DNA from: Roseospira visakhapatnamensis
GTDB lineage: Bacteria; Pseudomonadota; Alphaproteobacteria; Rhodospirillales; Rhodospirillaceae
Assembly (NCBI RefSeq): GCF_014197915.1
Contig: NZ_JACIGK010000004.1
Coordinates: 1 to 64,000 of the forward strand
Length of the DNA: 64,000 bases
Direction of reading: 5' to 3'
Shown: positions 47,041-56,309 of the stretch, one piece after another
How the letters are laid out: the number at the start of each line of letters is the position of its first letter
How positions within the stretch are numbered: the stretch's first letter is position 1
Notes under the pieces: model-generated
Told to the model about the DNA's origin: nothing
The model's database searches: none
Seen by the model: only the letters and a program-made list of their open reading frames with translations
Made by a program: the position numbers and the translations under genes

Positions 47041-50000
47041 ATGGTCCAGTTCACGCACCTGCGCCTGACGGGCTTCAAGTCCTTCGTCGACGCCACCGAC
47101 CTGCCCATCGAAACCGGGCTGACCGGGGTGGTCGGCCCGAACGGCTGCGGCAAGTCCAACCTGGTGGAGGCGTTGCGCTGGGTGATGGGCGAGACCTCCG
47201 CCAGGCAGATGCGCGGCGGCGAGATGGACGACGTGATCTTCGGCGGCACCCGTGACCGGCCGGCGCGCAACATCGCCGAGGTGACCATCACCCTGGACAA
47301 CACCGACGGCTCGGCCGCCGCCTGGCGCCAGTTCCCGGACCTGGAGATCAGCCGCCGCATTGAGCGCGGCAGCGGTTCGCTGTACCGCCTGAACGGCAAG
47401 GAGGTCCGGGCGCGCGACGTCCAGCTTCTGTTCGCCGACTCGGCCAGCGGCGCGCGGTCCACGGCCATGGTGTCGCAGGGCCGGGTGGGCGCGCTGATCG
47501 CCGCCAAGCCGGCGCAGCGGCGCGCGTTGCTGGAGGAAGCCGCCGGCATCGCCGGGCTGCATGGCCGCCGTCACGAGGCCGAAGGGCGGCTCAAGGGGGC
47601 CGAAACCAACCTGGAGCGCCTGGACGATGTCCTTTCGGCCCTGGACGGCCAGGCCCGCAACCTGCGCAAGCAGGCCCGCCAGGCGGCCCACTACCGGACC
47701 CTGTCCGAGTCCATCCGCGCCGCCGAGGCGGTGGTGCTGCGGCAACGCTGGCTGGCCGCCATCCGGACGCTGGATCAGGCCCGCGCGGCCCTTCGCGAGA
47801 GCGAGCGCGGGGTGGGCGAGCGCACCGCCCAGGCCGCCACCGCCACCCGCGCCCGCGAGACGGCGGCCGAGGCCCTGGAGCCACTGCGCCGGGCGGAGAC
47901 CGAGGCCGGAGCGAGACGGCACCGCCTGACCGTGGAGCGCGAGCAGCTCCGGGCCGAGGCGGACCGTCTCCAGGCCGCCCGGGCGGACACCGAGACGCGC
48001 CTGGCGCAGATCACCCGCGACCATGCCCGCGAGACCGCCCGCGTGAGCGACGCCGAGGCCGCGCTCGCCCGCCTGGAGGCGGAGCGGTCGGCCCTGGCGA
48101 CGGCCGCCGCCGGCGAGGACGAGGCCCGGGAGCGGGGACGGACCGACCTTCAGCAGGTCGATGCGGCCGTCACCGCCCTGGACGCCGAGGTCACCCGGGC
48201 CACCGAGGCCCTGGCCCGGGAGGACGCCCGGCGCGCGGCCCTGGATCGCCAGGTGGCCGAGGTCGCCGCGCGCGCCGATCGGCTCGCCAGGCGCCGCGAG
48301 GACCTGGAGCGGTCCCTGGAGGCCGCCCACGCCCGCGCGCTTGACCCGGCCGAGGTGGACGCGGCCGAGGCGGCGATCGGAACGGCCGAAACGGCGCTGG
48401 ACACAGCCCGCGCGGATCGGCAACGGGCCGAGGACGCCCGCGCCCAGGCCCGCGCGGCGGTGGACGCGGCCCGCGAGGCCCTGCAAGGCGTGGCGGCGGA
48501 GCGCGCCAGCCTGCGCGCCGAGGTCAAGGCCCTGGAGGCGCTGCTCACGCGCGCCGCCCCTGGCGCGGGGGCCTGGCCGCCGGTGCTGGACGCGCTGTCG
48601 GTGGCACCGGGCTTTGAAACCGCCCTGGGCGCCGCCCTGGGAGACGACCTGCAAGCCGCCCTGGATCCGGCGGCGCCCGCCCACTGGGTCGACCTGCCTC
48701 CGCCGGCCGATCCGCCACCGCTGCCCGGCGGCATCGACGCCCTGGCCGACCATGTGCGGGCCCCCGGGGCGCTGACCCGGCGGCTCACCCAGATCGGGGT
48801 GGTGAAGGACCGCGCCACCGGCGACGCGCTCCGCCACGACCTCGGTCCCGGCCAGCGGCTTGTGGACGCCGAGGGGACGCTGTGGCGCTGGGACGGACTG
48901 ACGGTCCGGGCCGGTGGCGGGGCGGAGGCCGGCACCCAGGCCGCCGCCCGCCTGCACACCCGCAACCGCCTCGCCGAGATCACGGCGGCCCTCGCCGATG
49001 CCGAGGCGCGGGTCTCGGCGGCCGAGACGACCGTGGACGCGGCCCGAACCGTCCTGGCCGACACCGAACACCGGGAGGCGGCGGCGCGGACGGCGGCGCG
49101 CACCGCCGAGGACGGACTCGCCAGCGCACGCAAGGCCCATGACGACCTGCGGCGGCGGCGGGCGGAGATGGACGCGACGCTCGCCTCGCTGCGGGCCACG
49201 CTGGCGCAGGTGACCGCCGACGGGACCGAGGCCACCGAAACCGCCGCCTCGGCCCGCACCGACCGCGCGGCCCTGGGGGACGGCACGGCGGCCCGCGCCA
49301 CCCTGGCGGAGCGCCGCGCCGCCCTGTCCACGGCGCGCGCCACCCTGGTGGAGACGCGTGCCGCCCATGACCGGCTGCTGCGCGAGATCGCCGACCGCCA
49401 GCGCCGCCGGCAGGCCATCGATGCGGAGGCGCCCTCCTGGAAGACCCGACTGGACCAGGGGCGCGCCCAGGTGGCCGAACTGGAGGTCCGCCGCGACACC
49501 GTCACCGCCGAGGCCGCCCGTCTGGCCGAGGCCCCGGCCTTACTCGACACGCGCCGGGCCGCGCTCTCCGAGGCCCTGGAGACCGCCGAAAGGGGTCTCA
49601 AGGCCGCCGCCGACGCCCTGGCCGACGCGGACGGCCAGGCCCGGGCCGCCGACACGGCGGCGCGCGACGCCGACCGATCCCTGGCCGAGGCCCGCGAGGA
49701 CCGGGTGCGGCGCCAGGCCGAGGTCGAGCAGGGCGAGGCCGCCTGCCGCACCGTGGCCCGCGCCATCGCCGAGCGCCTGGACTGCCCCCCGGACGGACTG
49801 GTGGCGGCGGCCGGGCTCGACCCCGACGCCGACCTGCCGCCGCTGGACGACGCCGAGGCGACCCTCGCCCGCCTGACCCGGGAGCGCGACGGCATGGGAC
49901 CGGTCAACCTGCGCGCCGAGCAGGAACTGGCGGACCTCGACGAAAAAACCGGCGCGCTCACCCACGAGCGCGACGACCTGACCCAGGCCATCGCCCGCCT

Positions 50001-50535
50001 GCGCCAGGGCATCGCCGAGATCAACCGCGAGGGCCGCCAGCGTCTGGTGGCCTCCTTCGCCACCGTCAACGAGTCCTTCCGCGACCTGTTCGCCCGGCTG
50101 TTCGGCGGCGGGCGCGCCCACCTGGAAATGGTGGAGAGCAACGATCCCCTGGAAGCCGGCCTGGAGATCATGGCCAGCCCGCCCGGCAAACGGCTTCAGG
50201 TGCTGTCGTTGCTGTCCGGCGGCGAACAGGCGCTGACGGCCCTGGCCCTGCTGTTCGCCGTGTTCCAGACCAACCCGGCGCCCATCTGCGTGCTGGACGA
50301 GGTGGATGCGCCGCTGGACGATGCCAACGTGGACCGGCTCTGCCATCTGCTGGAGGATCTGGCGGCGGGGTCGTCCACGCGCTTCCTGGTGGTCACCCAC
50401 CACCGCATGACCATGGCGCGCATGGACCGCCTGTTCGGCGTCACCATGGTGGAACGGGGAATCTCGCGCCTGCTGTCCGTGGACCTGCGCCGGGCCGTGG
50501 ACCTGACCGAGAACGAGCCCCGGGGGATGGCCTGA
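47041..50535 (+). CDS. smc: chromosome segregation protein SMC
   Basis: Condensin-like ATPase that organises the chromosome with ScpAB. The 1164-residue protein has Walker A GPNGCGKSN (32-40), the Q-loop and R-loop in the N-terminal head, and in the C-terminal head the signature LLSGGEQALTALALLF with Walker B VLDEVDAPLDDANV. Two long Ala/Arg/Glu-rich coiled coils (about 170-480 and 670-930) flank a hinge (about 510-620) that begins AWPPVLDALSVAPGFE. It starts 36 bp after the dsbA-like gene. Confidence 0.97.
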   Translation: MVQFTHLRLTGFKSFVDATDLPIETGLTGVVGPNGCGKSNLVEALRWVMGETSARQMRGGEMDDVIFGGTRDRPARNIAEVTITLDNTDGSAAAWRQFPDLEISRRIERGSGSLYRLNGKEVRARDVQLLFADSASGARSTAMVSQGRVGALIAAKPAQRRALLEEAAGIAGLHGRRHEAEGRLKGAETNLERLDDVLSALDGQARNLRKQARQAAHYRTLSESIRAAEAVVLRQRWLAAIRTLDQARAALRESERGVGERTAQAATATRARETAAEALEPLRRAETEAGARRHRLTVEREQLRAEADRLQAARADTETRLAQITRDHARETARVSDAEAALARLEAERSALATAAAGEDEARERGRTDLQQVDAAVTALDAEVTRATEALAREDARRAALDRQVAEVAARADRLARRREDLERSLEAAHARALDPAEVDAAEAAIGTAETALDTARADRQRAEDARAQARAAVDAAREALQGVAAERASLRAEVKALEALLTRAAPGAGAWPPVLDALSVAPGFETALGAALGDDLQAALDPAAPAHWVDLPPPADPPPLPGGIDALADHVRAPGALTRRLTQIGVVKDRATGDALRHDLGPGQRLVDAEGTLWRWDGLTVRAGGGAEAGTQAAARLHTRNRLAEITAALADAEARVSAAETTVDAARTVLADTEHREAAARTAARTAEDGLASARKAHDDLRRRRAEMDATLASLRATLAQVTADGTEATETAASARTDRAALGDGTAARATLAERRAALSTARATLVETRAAHDRLLREIADRQRRRQAIDAEAPSWKTRLDQGRAQVAELEVRRDTVTAEAARLAEAPALLDTRRAALSEALETAERGLKAAADALADADGQARAADTAARDADRSLAEAREDRVRRQAEVEQGEAACRTVARAIAERLDCPPDGLVAAAGLDPDADLPPLDDAEATLARLTRERDGMGPVNLRAEQELADLDEKTGALTHERDDLTQAIARLRQGIAEINREGRQRLVASFATVNESFRDLFARLFGGGRAHLEMVESNDPLEAGLEIMASPPGKRLQVLSLLSGGEQALTALALLFAVFQTNPAPICVLDEVDAPLDDANVDRLCHLLEDLAAGSSTRFLVVTHHRMTMARMDRLFGVTMVERGISRLLSVDLRRAVDLTENEPRGMA

Positions 50536-50559
50536 CGCCCCCCAGCCCCCCAGCCCCCC

Positions 50560-50600
50560 AGGACCGGACCATGACCGGATCAGGACCGGACCATGACCGG
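50560..50600. repeat. 19-bp direct repeat, two copies (22-bp period)
   Basis: AGGACCGGACCATGACCGG occurs at 50560-50578 and exactly again at 50582-50600. It is preceded by a three-fold AGCCCCCC run. It lies between smc and the cold-shock-like gene; the contained ATGs are not followed by long frames. Confidence 0.8.
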
Positions 50601-50686
50601 CCCCCCGACGTTGACTTTCCCCAGGCAGGCGGCAGGATTGGGACCTCGGCCCGGCGCGGGCCGTCTTACCTTGCGGACTTCTCGGC

Positions 50687-51289
50687 ATGCGCACCTTCGG
50701 CACCATCACCACCTGGAAGGACCCGCAAGGGTTCGGCTTCATCACCCCGCAAGGCGGCGGTGAGTCGGTGTTCGTGCATGTGAACGCCTTCAACGAGCGC
50801 TCGCGCCGCCCGGCCAAGGGCGATGTGATCACCTTCGACCTGACCACCGACGGCCGCGACCGCACGCGCGCCGCCAACGTCGAGTTCTTCAGCGCGCGCC
50901 AGACCCCGCGCGTGCCCTCCGGCGTGGTGCGCCTGGCGATGATATTCGTAACCCTGTTCTCGGCCGTGCTGGTGTTCCTGGCCATCACCGGCGCCGTGCC
51001 GGTGATGGTCCCGCTGACCTATGCCATCGCCAGCGTGGCCACCTTCGCCGTCTACGCCCGCGACAAGGAGGCCGCGCGAGTCAACGGCTGGCGCATCAAG
51101 GAAAGCAAGCTGCACGGGCTGTCCCTGCTGGGCGGCTGGCCGGGGGCGCTGATGGGGCAGACGGCCCTGCGGCACAAGATCCGCAAGCCGGCCTTCGTCG
51201 TGGTGTTCTGGCTGACGGTGGTGATGAACTGCCTGGGTCTGGCGGCGGTGGCGTGGCTGAGTGGCATGCTCTGGCCCACGACGGGGTAG
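50687..51289 (+). CDS. cold-shock-like N-terminus fused to DUF1294 membrane domain
   Basis: 200 residues. The first ~70 residues form a cold-shock (OB-fold) domain: MRTFGTITTWKDPQGFGFITP and SVFVHVNAF contain RNP-like motifs. The rest is DUF1294, with hydrophobic segments at about 82-100, 104-120, and 165-190, and the diagnostic YARDKEAARVNGWRIKESKLHGLSLLGG-type core (for example WRIKESKLHGLSLLGGWPGA). The family is broadly conserved and its role is unknown. An alternative is a nucleic-acid-binding sensor tethered to the membrane. Confidence 0.9.
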   Translation: MRTFGTITTWKDPQGFGFITPQGGGESVFVHVNAFNERSRRPAKGDVITFDLTTDGRDRTRAANVEFFSARQTPRVPSGVVRLAMIFVTLFSAVLVFLAITGAVPVMVPLTYAIASVATFAVYARDKEAARVNGWRIKESKLHGLSLLGGWPGALMGQTALRHKIRKPAFVVVFWLTVVMNCLGLAAVAWLSGMLWPTTG

Positions 51290-51306
51290 CGGGCCGGCTG
51301 CGGGCT

Positions 51307-51990
51307 TCAGCGGTCGCCCTGGAAGCGGACGGTGCCGAACCACGCCCGGGCCGTGTCGCCCCGGTCGTCGCAGTCGGTCATCAAGGCGACCGCGTCGATC
51401 GTCTCCAGGTCCAGGTCGTGGAAGCGGCGGAAGTCGGCCCGCACGTCGCGCCGCTGGGTGACCCAGACGCCGGGCGTGGCCGGTGGACCCGAGGCCACCG
51501 CGACCATGTGCGCCTGGCCGGCGTAGGCATTCGGCCAGTCGGCGCCGACCGGCTCGCCGGCCGCCCAGACGTAGTTGACCGCCCGCGTGCGCCAGGGCAG
51601 CAGGCCGCCATCGTGGATGACATAGAGGCGCGCCACATAGTCGTCACCGGCCTTCGTGCGCTCGCTGGCGGCGGGGTCCGGCACGGCCTCGACCCGCCAG
51701 GACCATTCCAGGATCGGGGTCTTGGTCAGGTCGACCGGCTTGCGCCAGTAGAGGCCGGAGGCGCTGGCGTCGCAGTCGGCCCGCACGGCCGGCCGGCCGG
51801 CCACGGTATCCAGGCGGTAGGCGGTCTCGTCGACGAAGGCTTCCGTCTCCCACCGCAGAATGTCGGCGGGGGCGAAGACGGGTCCCTCGCCCGGGCCGGA
51901 TCCCTGATCCTGGGCCGACGCGGAGGTGGCGGCCAAGCCGACGGCGACGAGACCTGCCAAGCTTGAGACGAGACGGCGCGACTGGGGCAT
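51307..51990 (-). CDS. DUF3047 exported protein
   Basis: From ATG 51990 (CGGAG about nine bases upstream; ATG 52029 is possible) the protein has 227 residues. A signal peptide MPQSRRLVSSLAGLVAVGLA ends ATSASA-Q. The mature part matches DUF3047: GLYWRKPVDLTKTPILEWSW, ARLYVIHDGGL, AVNYVWAAGEPVGADWPNAY and DAVALMTDCDDRGDTARAWF. The function is unknown. It is convergent with the DUF1294 gene and downstream of sdhB on the same strand. Confidence 0.85.
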   Translation of the reverse strand: MPQSRRLVSSLAGLVAVGLAATSASAQDQGSGPGEGPVFAPADILRWETEAFVDETAYRLDTVAGRPAVRADCDASASGLYWRKPVDLTKTPILEWSWRVEAVPDPAASERTKAGDDYVARLYVIHDGGLLPWRTRAVNYVWAAGEPVGADWPNAYAGQAHMVAVASGPPATPGVWVTQRRDVRADFRRFHDLDLETIDAVALMTDCDDRGDTARAWFGTVRFQGDR

Positions 51991-52108
51991 GGTGGCACGG
52001 ACTCCGGCGCGAAACAGGATGGCCGGCATGTGGTATCGCGACGCCGCAGGCGCCAGGGGACCCGGACCGTGCACGGGCCTCGGCGCGGGCCATGTCCGCG
52101 CCGCCCCC

Positions 52109-52156
52109 GTCGGGCAGTCAGACCGTCGGGCAGTCAGACCGTCTGGCTGTCAGACC
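52109..52156. repeat. 16-bp tandem repeat, three copies, after sdhB
   Basis: GTCGGGCAGTCAGACC at 52109-52124 and 52125-52140, then the variant GTCTGGCTGTCAGACC at 52141-52156. A short stem (CAGTCAGA/TCTGGCTG) can form, so the array may act as a terminator for sdhCDAB. It starts two bases after the sdhB stop in the reading direction. Confidence 0.75.
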
Positions 52157-52157
52157 G

Positions 52158-52940
52158 TCAGCCCGCGCGCTCGAACAGCGCCAGCTTCAGGTCCGCGATC
52201 GCCTGCCCGGGGTTCAGGCCCTTCGGGCAGGTGGCGGTGCAGTTCATGATGGTATGGCAGCGGTACAGCCGGAACGGGTCGTCCAACTGGTCCAGGCGCT
52301 CGCCGGTGGCCTCGTCGCGGCTGTCGAACACCCAGCGGGCCGCCTGCAACAGGATCGCCGGCCCCAGATAGCGATCGCCGTTCCACCAGTAGCTGGGGCA
52401 GGACGTCGAGCAGCAGAAGCACAGCACGCATTCCCACAGGCCGTCGAGGCGGGCGCGTTCCTCGGGGCTTTGCAGCCGCTCGCCGGAGGTGGGCGCGGGG
52501 GTATCCGTCTTCAGCCAGGGTTCGATCAGTTCGTACTGGGCATAGATATGCGTCAGGTCGGGCACCAGATCCTTGACCACCGGCATGTGCGGCAGCGGAT
52601 AGATGTCGACCGATCCCTTGACCTCGGCGATGGGCTTCAGGCACGCCAGGGTGTTGTCGGAATCGATGTTCATGGCGCAGGAGCCGCAAATGCCCTCGCG
52701 GCAGGAGCGGCGGAACGTCAGCGTCGGATCGACCTCGTTCTTGATCTTGATCAACGCGTCCAGGACCATCGGACCGCAGTCGTCCAGGTCGATGGGGAAA
52801 GCGTCCAGGGTGGGGTTGCCACCCTTGTCCGGATCCCAACGGTAGATACGGAAGGTCTTGACGTTTTTCGCCCCGGCCGGCGTGGGCCAGGTCTTGCCCG
52901 GCTTGATGCGGGAGTTGGGGGGAAGAGCGAACTCCACCAT
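52158..52940 (-). CDS. sdhB: succinate dehydrogenase iron-sulfur subunit
   Basis: 260 residues from ATG 52940. Cysteine sets for the 2Fe-2S (CREGICGSC and later TLACL), 4Fe-4S ([12 protein letters not shown]) and 3Fe-4S ([17 protein letters not shown]) clusters are complete. It passes electrons from SdhA to the membrane subunits. The upstream in-frame extension overlaps no known domain. It is last in sdhCDAB, 133 bp after sdhA. Confidence 0.97.
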   Translation of the reverse strand: MVEFALPPNSRIKPGKTWPTPAGAKNVKTFRIYRWDPDKGGNPTLDAFPIDLDDCGPMVLDALIKIKNEVDPTLTFRRSCREGICGSCAMNIDSDNTLACLKPIAEVKGSVDIYPLPHMPVVKDLVPDLTHIYAQYELIEPWLKTDTPAPTSGERLQSPEERARLDGLWECVLCFCCSTSCPSYWWNGDRYLGPAILLQAARWVFDSRDEATGERLDQLDDPFRLYRCHTIMNCTATCPKGLNPGQAIADLKLALFERAG

Positions 52941-53073
52941 GACGTCGATCCTTGGTTCTGCGTCCGTCAAGGGACGGTCCCGTCGGGTACGCGCGCGGGG
53001 GCGCGCGGCGTACCGTCGTCCGGAGAGACGGCGGGCCACCCCCTTGGAGCGAGCCCGCCGTACGACGGCCTTC

Positions 53074-54858
53074 TCAATACACCCGTTTCTGGGGCGCGAT
53101 GTACTCCACATCCTTGGTCAGGGTGTAGGTGTGCACCGGTCGATAGCCCAGGGTCACCGCCCCGTCGTCCGCGATCCACGCAAGCGAATGCTTCATCCAG
53201 GTCGCGTCGTCGCGCTCCGGATAGTCCTCGCGGGCATGGGCGCCGCGCGATTCCGTGCGCGCCTCGGCGCCGTGGATGGTCGCCTTGGCGCAGGCGATCA
53301 GGTTGTCCAGCTCCAGCGCCTCGGCCAGGTCGGTGTTGAACACCAGCGAGCGGTCGGCGATCTTGATGTCGGCGACGGTCCTGGCGATGGCATCCACCTT
53401 GGCACAGCCGTCGCTCAGGGACTCGGCCGTGCGGAACACGGCGGCATCGCTTTGCATGGCCTTTTGCAGGTCCAGGCGGATGTCGGCCGTGAGGCGGCTG
53501 CCGTCGGCGGTGCGCAACTGCTCCAGGCGGGCCAGCGGCCGGTCGGTGGAGTCCGGCGGCAGCGGCCGGTGCTGGGTGTCCTGCTGGATCAACTGGGCGC
53601 ACCGCTTGGCGGCGGCGCGGCCGAACACCACCAGATCCAGCAGCGAGTTGGTCCCCAGGCGGTTGGCGCCATGCACGGACACGCTGGCGCATTCGCCCAC
53701 CGCCATCAGGCCCGGCACCACGCGGTCGGGCTCGGCCTCGGTGGGATCCAGCACCTCGCCCATGTAGTTGGTGGGGATGCCGCCCATGTTGTAGTGCACG
53801 GTCGGCAGCACCGGAATGGGATCGCGGGTGGCGTCCACGCCGCTGAAGATGCGCGCGGTCTCGGTGATGCCAGGCAGGCGGGCGTGCAGCACGTCGGCGC
53901 CCAGATGCTCCAGGTGCAGGTGGATGTGGTCGTTGCCCTTGCCGACGCCCCGGCCCTCGCGGACCTCGACGGTCATGGCGCGGCTGACCACGTCGCGGCT
54001 GGCCAGATCCTTGGCGTTGGGGGCGTAGCGCTCCATGAATCGCTCGCCGGCCGAATTGGTCAGGTAGCCGCCCTCGCCGCGCGCGCCCTCGGTGATCAGG
54101 CAGCCGGCGCCGTAGATGCCGGTGGGATGGAACTGCACGAACTCCATGTCCTGGAGCGGCAGGCCGGCGCGGGCCACCATGCCGGTGCCGTCGCCCGTGC
54201 AGGTGTGCGCGGACGTGCAGGAGAAATAGGCGCGACCGTAACCGCCCGTCGCCAGGATGGTGGCATGGGCGCGGAAGCGATGGATGGTGCCGTCGTCCAG
54301 GTTCCAGGCCACCACGCCGCGACAGGCGCCGTCCTCCATGATCAGGTCGAGGGCGAAGTACTCGATGAAGAACTGGGCCTTGTAGCGGAGCGACTGCTGA
54401 TAGAGCGTGTGCAGGATGGCATGACCGGTGCGGTCGGCGGCGGCGCAGGCGCGCTGCACCGGGGCCTCGCCGAAGTTGCGCATGTGGCCGCCGAAGGGGC
54501 GCTGATAGATCGTGCCCGCCTCGGTGCGCGAGAACGGCACGCCGAAGTGCTCCAGCTCATGCACCGCCGGGATGGCCTCGCGGCACATGTACTCGATGGC
54601 GTCTTGGTCACCCAGCCAGTCCGACCCCTTGACGGTGTCGTACATGTGCCATTCCCACTTGTCCTCGGCCATGTTGCCGAGAGCGGCGCCGACGCCGCCC
54701 TGGGCGGCGACGGTGTGGGAGCGCGTGGGGAACACCTTGGTGACGCACGCGGTCTTCAAGCCCTCGGCCACGGCGCCGAAGGTGGCGCGCAGGCCGGCGC
54801 CGCCGGCGCCGACGACGACGACGTCATAATCGTGGTCGATGATCTGCGGAGAGGACAT
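53074..54858 (-). CDS. sdhA: succinate dehydrogenase flavoprotein subunit
   Basis: 594 residues. The FAD fold starts [15 protein letters not shown]; the covalent-FAD histidine lies in [10 protein letters not shown]; the catalytic region has [11 protein letters not shown] and [10 protein letters not shown]. Length is normal. It starts eight bases after the sdhD stop. Distinguished from aspartate oxidase (nadB) by the Sdh operon context and the C-terminal region ending [13 protein letters not shown]. Confidence 0.98.
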   Translation of the reverse strand: MSSPQIIDHDYDVVVVGAGGAGLRATFGAVAEGLKTACVTKVFPTRSHTVAAQGGVGAALGNMAEDKWEWHMYDTVKGSDWLGDQDAIEYMCREAIPAVHELEHFGVPFSRTEAGTIYQRPFGGHMRNFGEAPVQRACAAADRTGHAILHTLYQQSLRYKAQFFIEYFALDLIMEDGACRGVVAWNLDDGTIHRFRAHATILATGGYGRAYFSCTSAHTCTGDGTGMVARAGLPLQDMEFVQFHPTGIYGAGCLITEGARGEGGYLTNSAGERFMERYAPNAKDLASRDVVSRAMTVEVREGRGVGKGNDHIHLHLEHLGADVLHARLPGITETARIFSGVDATRDPIPVLPTVHYNMGGIPTNYMGEVLDPTEAEPDRVVPGLMAVGECASVSVHGANRLGTNSLLDLVVFGRAAAKRCAQLIQQDTQHRPLPPDSTDRPLARLEQLRTADGSRLTADIRLDLQKAMQSDAAVFRTAESLSDGCAKVDAIARTVADIKIADRSLVFNTDLAEALELDNLIACAKATIHGAEARTESRGAHAREDYPERDDATWMKHSLAWIADDGAVTLGYRPVHTYTLTKDVEYIAPQKRVY

Positions 54859-54866
54859 GGGCCGTC

Positions 54867-55262
54867 TCAACCTCCAAGGGCCAGGGTGAGCACGCAGACG
54901 ACGCAGAACAGCGCGCCGGCGGCGGCAAACATCTTGTTGGCCATCACGGCCACGTTCTTGGCGGCGGCGCCGTGCACGTAGTCCTCAAGCACCACTTGCA
55001 GGCCCAGGGCGCCATGCTGAAAGGCGCTGACCACGAACAGGATCATCAGCGTGGCGTTCAGCGGGCTGGCCATCCAGGCGCGAATGGCCACGTCATCGGC
55101 GCCCAGGTTGCCGATCACCGCGCCGAAGACAAACCACAGGCCCAGGGGCACCAGGGCGACGGCGGTGACGCGCTGGCCGATCCAGTGGTGGGCGGCGCCG
55201 CCGGCGGCGCCCAGGCCGCGCGCCCGCCCCAGGGCGGAGCGCATGCCGGTTCCGGTTTTCAT
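54867..55262 (-). CDS. sdhD: succinate dehydrogenase membrane anchor subunit
   Basis: 131 residues from ATG 55262 (GGAGAGG before it). Three hydrophobic segments (about 28-50, 65-85 and 105-130), with [19 protein letters not shown] containing the haem-ligand histidine region, and an N-terminal [20 protein letters not shown] typical of SdhD. It lies between sdhC (13-bp gap) and sdhA. Confidence 0.94.
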   Translation of the reverse strand: MKTGTGMRSALGRARGLGAAGGAAHHWIGQRVTAVALVPLGLWFVFGAVIGNLGADDVAIRAWMASPLNATLMILFVVSAFQHGALGLQVVLEDYVHGAAAKNVAVMANKMFAAAGALFCVVCVLTLALGG

Positions 55263-55275
55263 GGCTGTCCTCTCC

Positions 55276-55686
55276 TCACGCAACCAGCATCAGGCCCACC
55301 GCCCAGGCGGCGATGGTCAGTCCGCACACCATGACCAGCATGGTGATGCCGGTGCCGCGCACCCCCTCGTTGGTGACGCAGCGGCCCGAATCCCACGTCA
55401 GATGCCGCACCCCGTTGGCCAGGTGGTAAAACAGCACCACCGTCCAGCCGAACAGCACCAGGTATCCCAGGGGCGAGGCAAACAGCCCCTGAACGGTGGC
55501 GAAGGCCCCGGCGCCATAGGCCGCCGCGCCCAGCCAGGCGATCACGAACAGGCTGCCCACGACGTACAGGGCCACACCCGTGAGGCGATGCAGGATCGAC
55601 AGCAGCGGCGCGATCTTGCGGTAGAGCTGATAGACCTGGAGATGCGGAGAAAGCGGTCTCTCGCGGGACGACTGGGGGGACGGCAT
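55276..55686 (-). CDS. sdhC: succinate dehydrogenase cytochrome b556 subunit
   Basis: 136 residues. The N-terminus RPLSPHLQVYQLYRKIAPLLSILHRLTG is the SdhC signature in split form (RPLSPHLQVY and SILHRLTG); the haem-binding histidine is in FYHLANGVRHLTWD. Three membrane segments are visible. It is first in sdhCDAB; the promoter should lie in the 623-bp region shared with the divergent binding-protein gene. Confidence 0.96.
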   Translation of the reverse strand: MPSPQSSRERPLSPHLQVYQLYRKIAPLLSILHRLTGVALYVVGSLFVIAWLGAAAYGAGAFATVQGLFASPLGYLVLFGWTVVLFYHLANGVRHLTWDSGRCVTNEGVRGTGITMLVMVCGLTIAAWAVGLMLVA

Positions 55687-56309
55687 GGCGGAGGCCTCAT
55701 GGAGTGGGCGCGCGCTGACGGCGCGCGAAATAATCGTCCGGGACCAGCGGCCACGACCGTGAACCGGTGGTCAGTCCTTGACCGGCCAGCGCCCGGTCCG
55801 GGGGCACCCCCGCAGGGATCGCGCCGATGGCACGCCGCGACCCGACCACCCCACCAACGGACGTTGGCGGGCGTGATCAGCGCAACGGTCGGACACGACG
55901 GTCGGCATGACCCCTCGTCGGACTCAGGACCCGGGCCGGACCCTGGAAAGACCGCGCCATCGCCGGCAGGACCACACCGACGCGACGGGCGGAGACAGGC
56001 CGAAAGCCGCAAGGAGACACCTTTTAAGCGGTCGACGTCGCCATCACGCCCGTTGACCGTGCCCCCCTGCCCTCTCGGTCAGGGCCGTCCCCACACGAAT
56101 TGGCGGGACGGTGGTCGTGTTTAGCGCTACGCGACATACCGAGTCAACGCCGCAGCGAACAGGACCGACCTTCACACGCGCCTCGGACGCCCCGGGGTGG
56201 CAATCCGGCGGTGGACGTTGGATACTTGATGGAGTGACCCGAACACACTCCGGCCCGTCACCTCATCCCGACACACCGCCAAGACACACAAAACTCAGGA
56301 GGACCCGTC
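55687..56309. other. divergent intergenic region, sdhC / binding protein
   Basis: 623 bp without a credible gene: the short open frames lack ribosome sites and recognisable products. Both promoters should lie here. The segment 56105-56150 is relatively AT-rich. I could not identify convincing -35/-10 pairs or operators. Confidence 0.6.

Noticed and set aside
45901-49368. Minus-strand open frame of about 1155 codons over the dsbA-like gene and smc
   Set aside because: Antisense to well-supported genes, with Gly/Arg/Gln-rich low-complexity sequence.
53074-54858. nadB (aspartate oxidase) instead of sdhA
   Set aside because: The gene lies inside sdhCDAB and has the SdhA C-terminus, so it cannot fill the missing nadB.
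52858-54981. Plus-strand open frame of about 707 codons over sdhA
   Set aside because: Antisense to sdhA; no ribosome site or family match.
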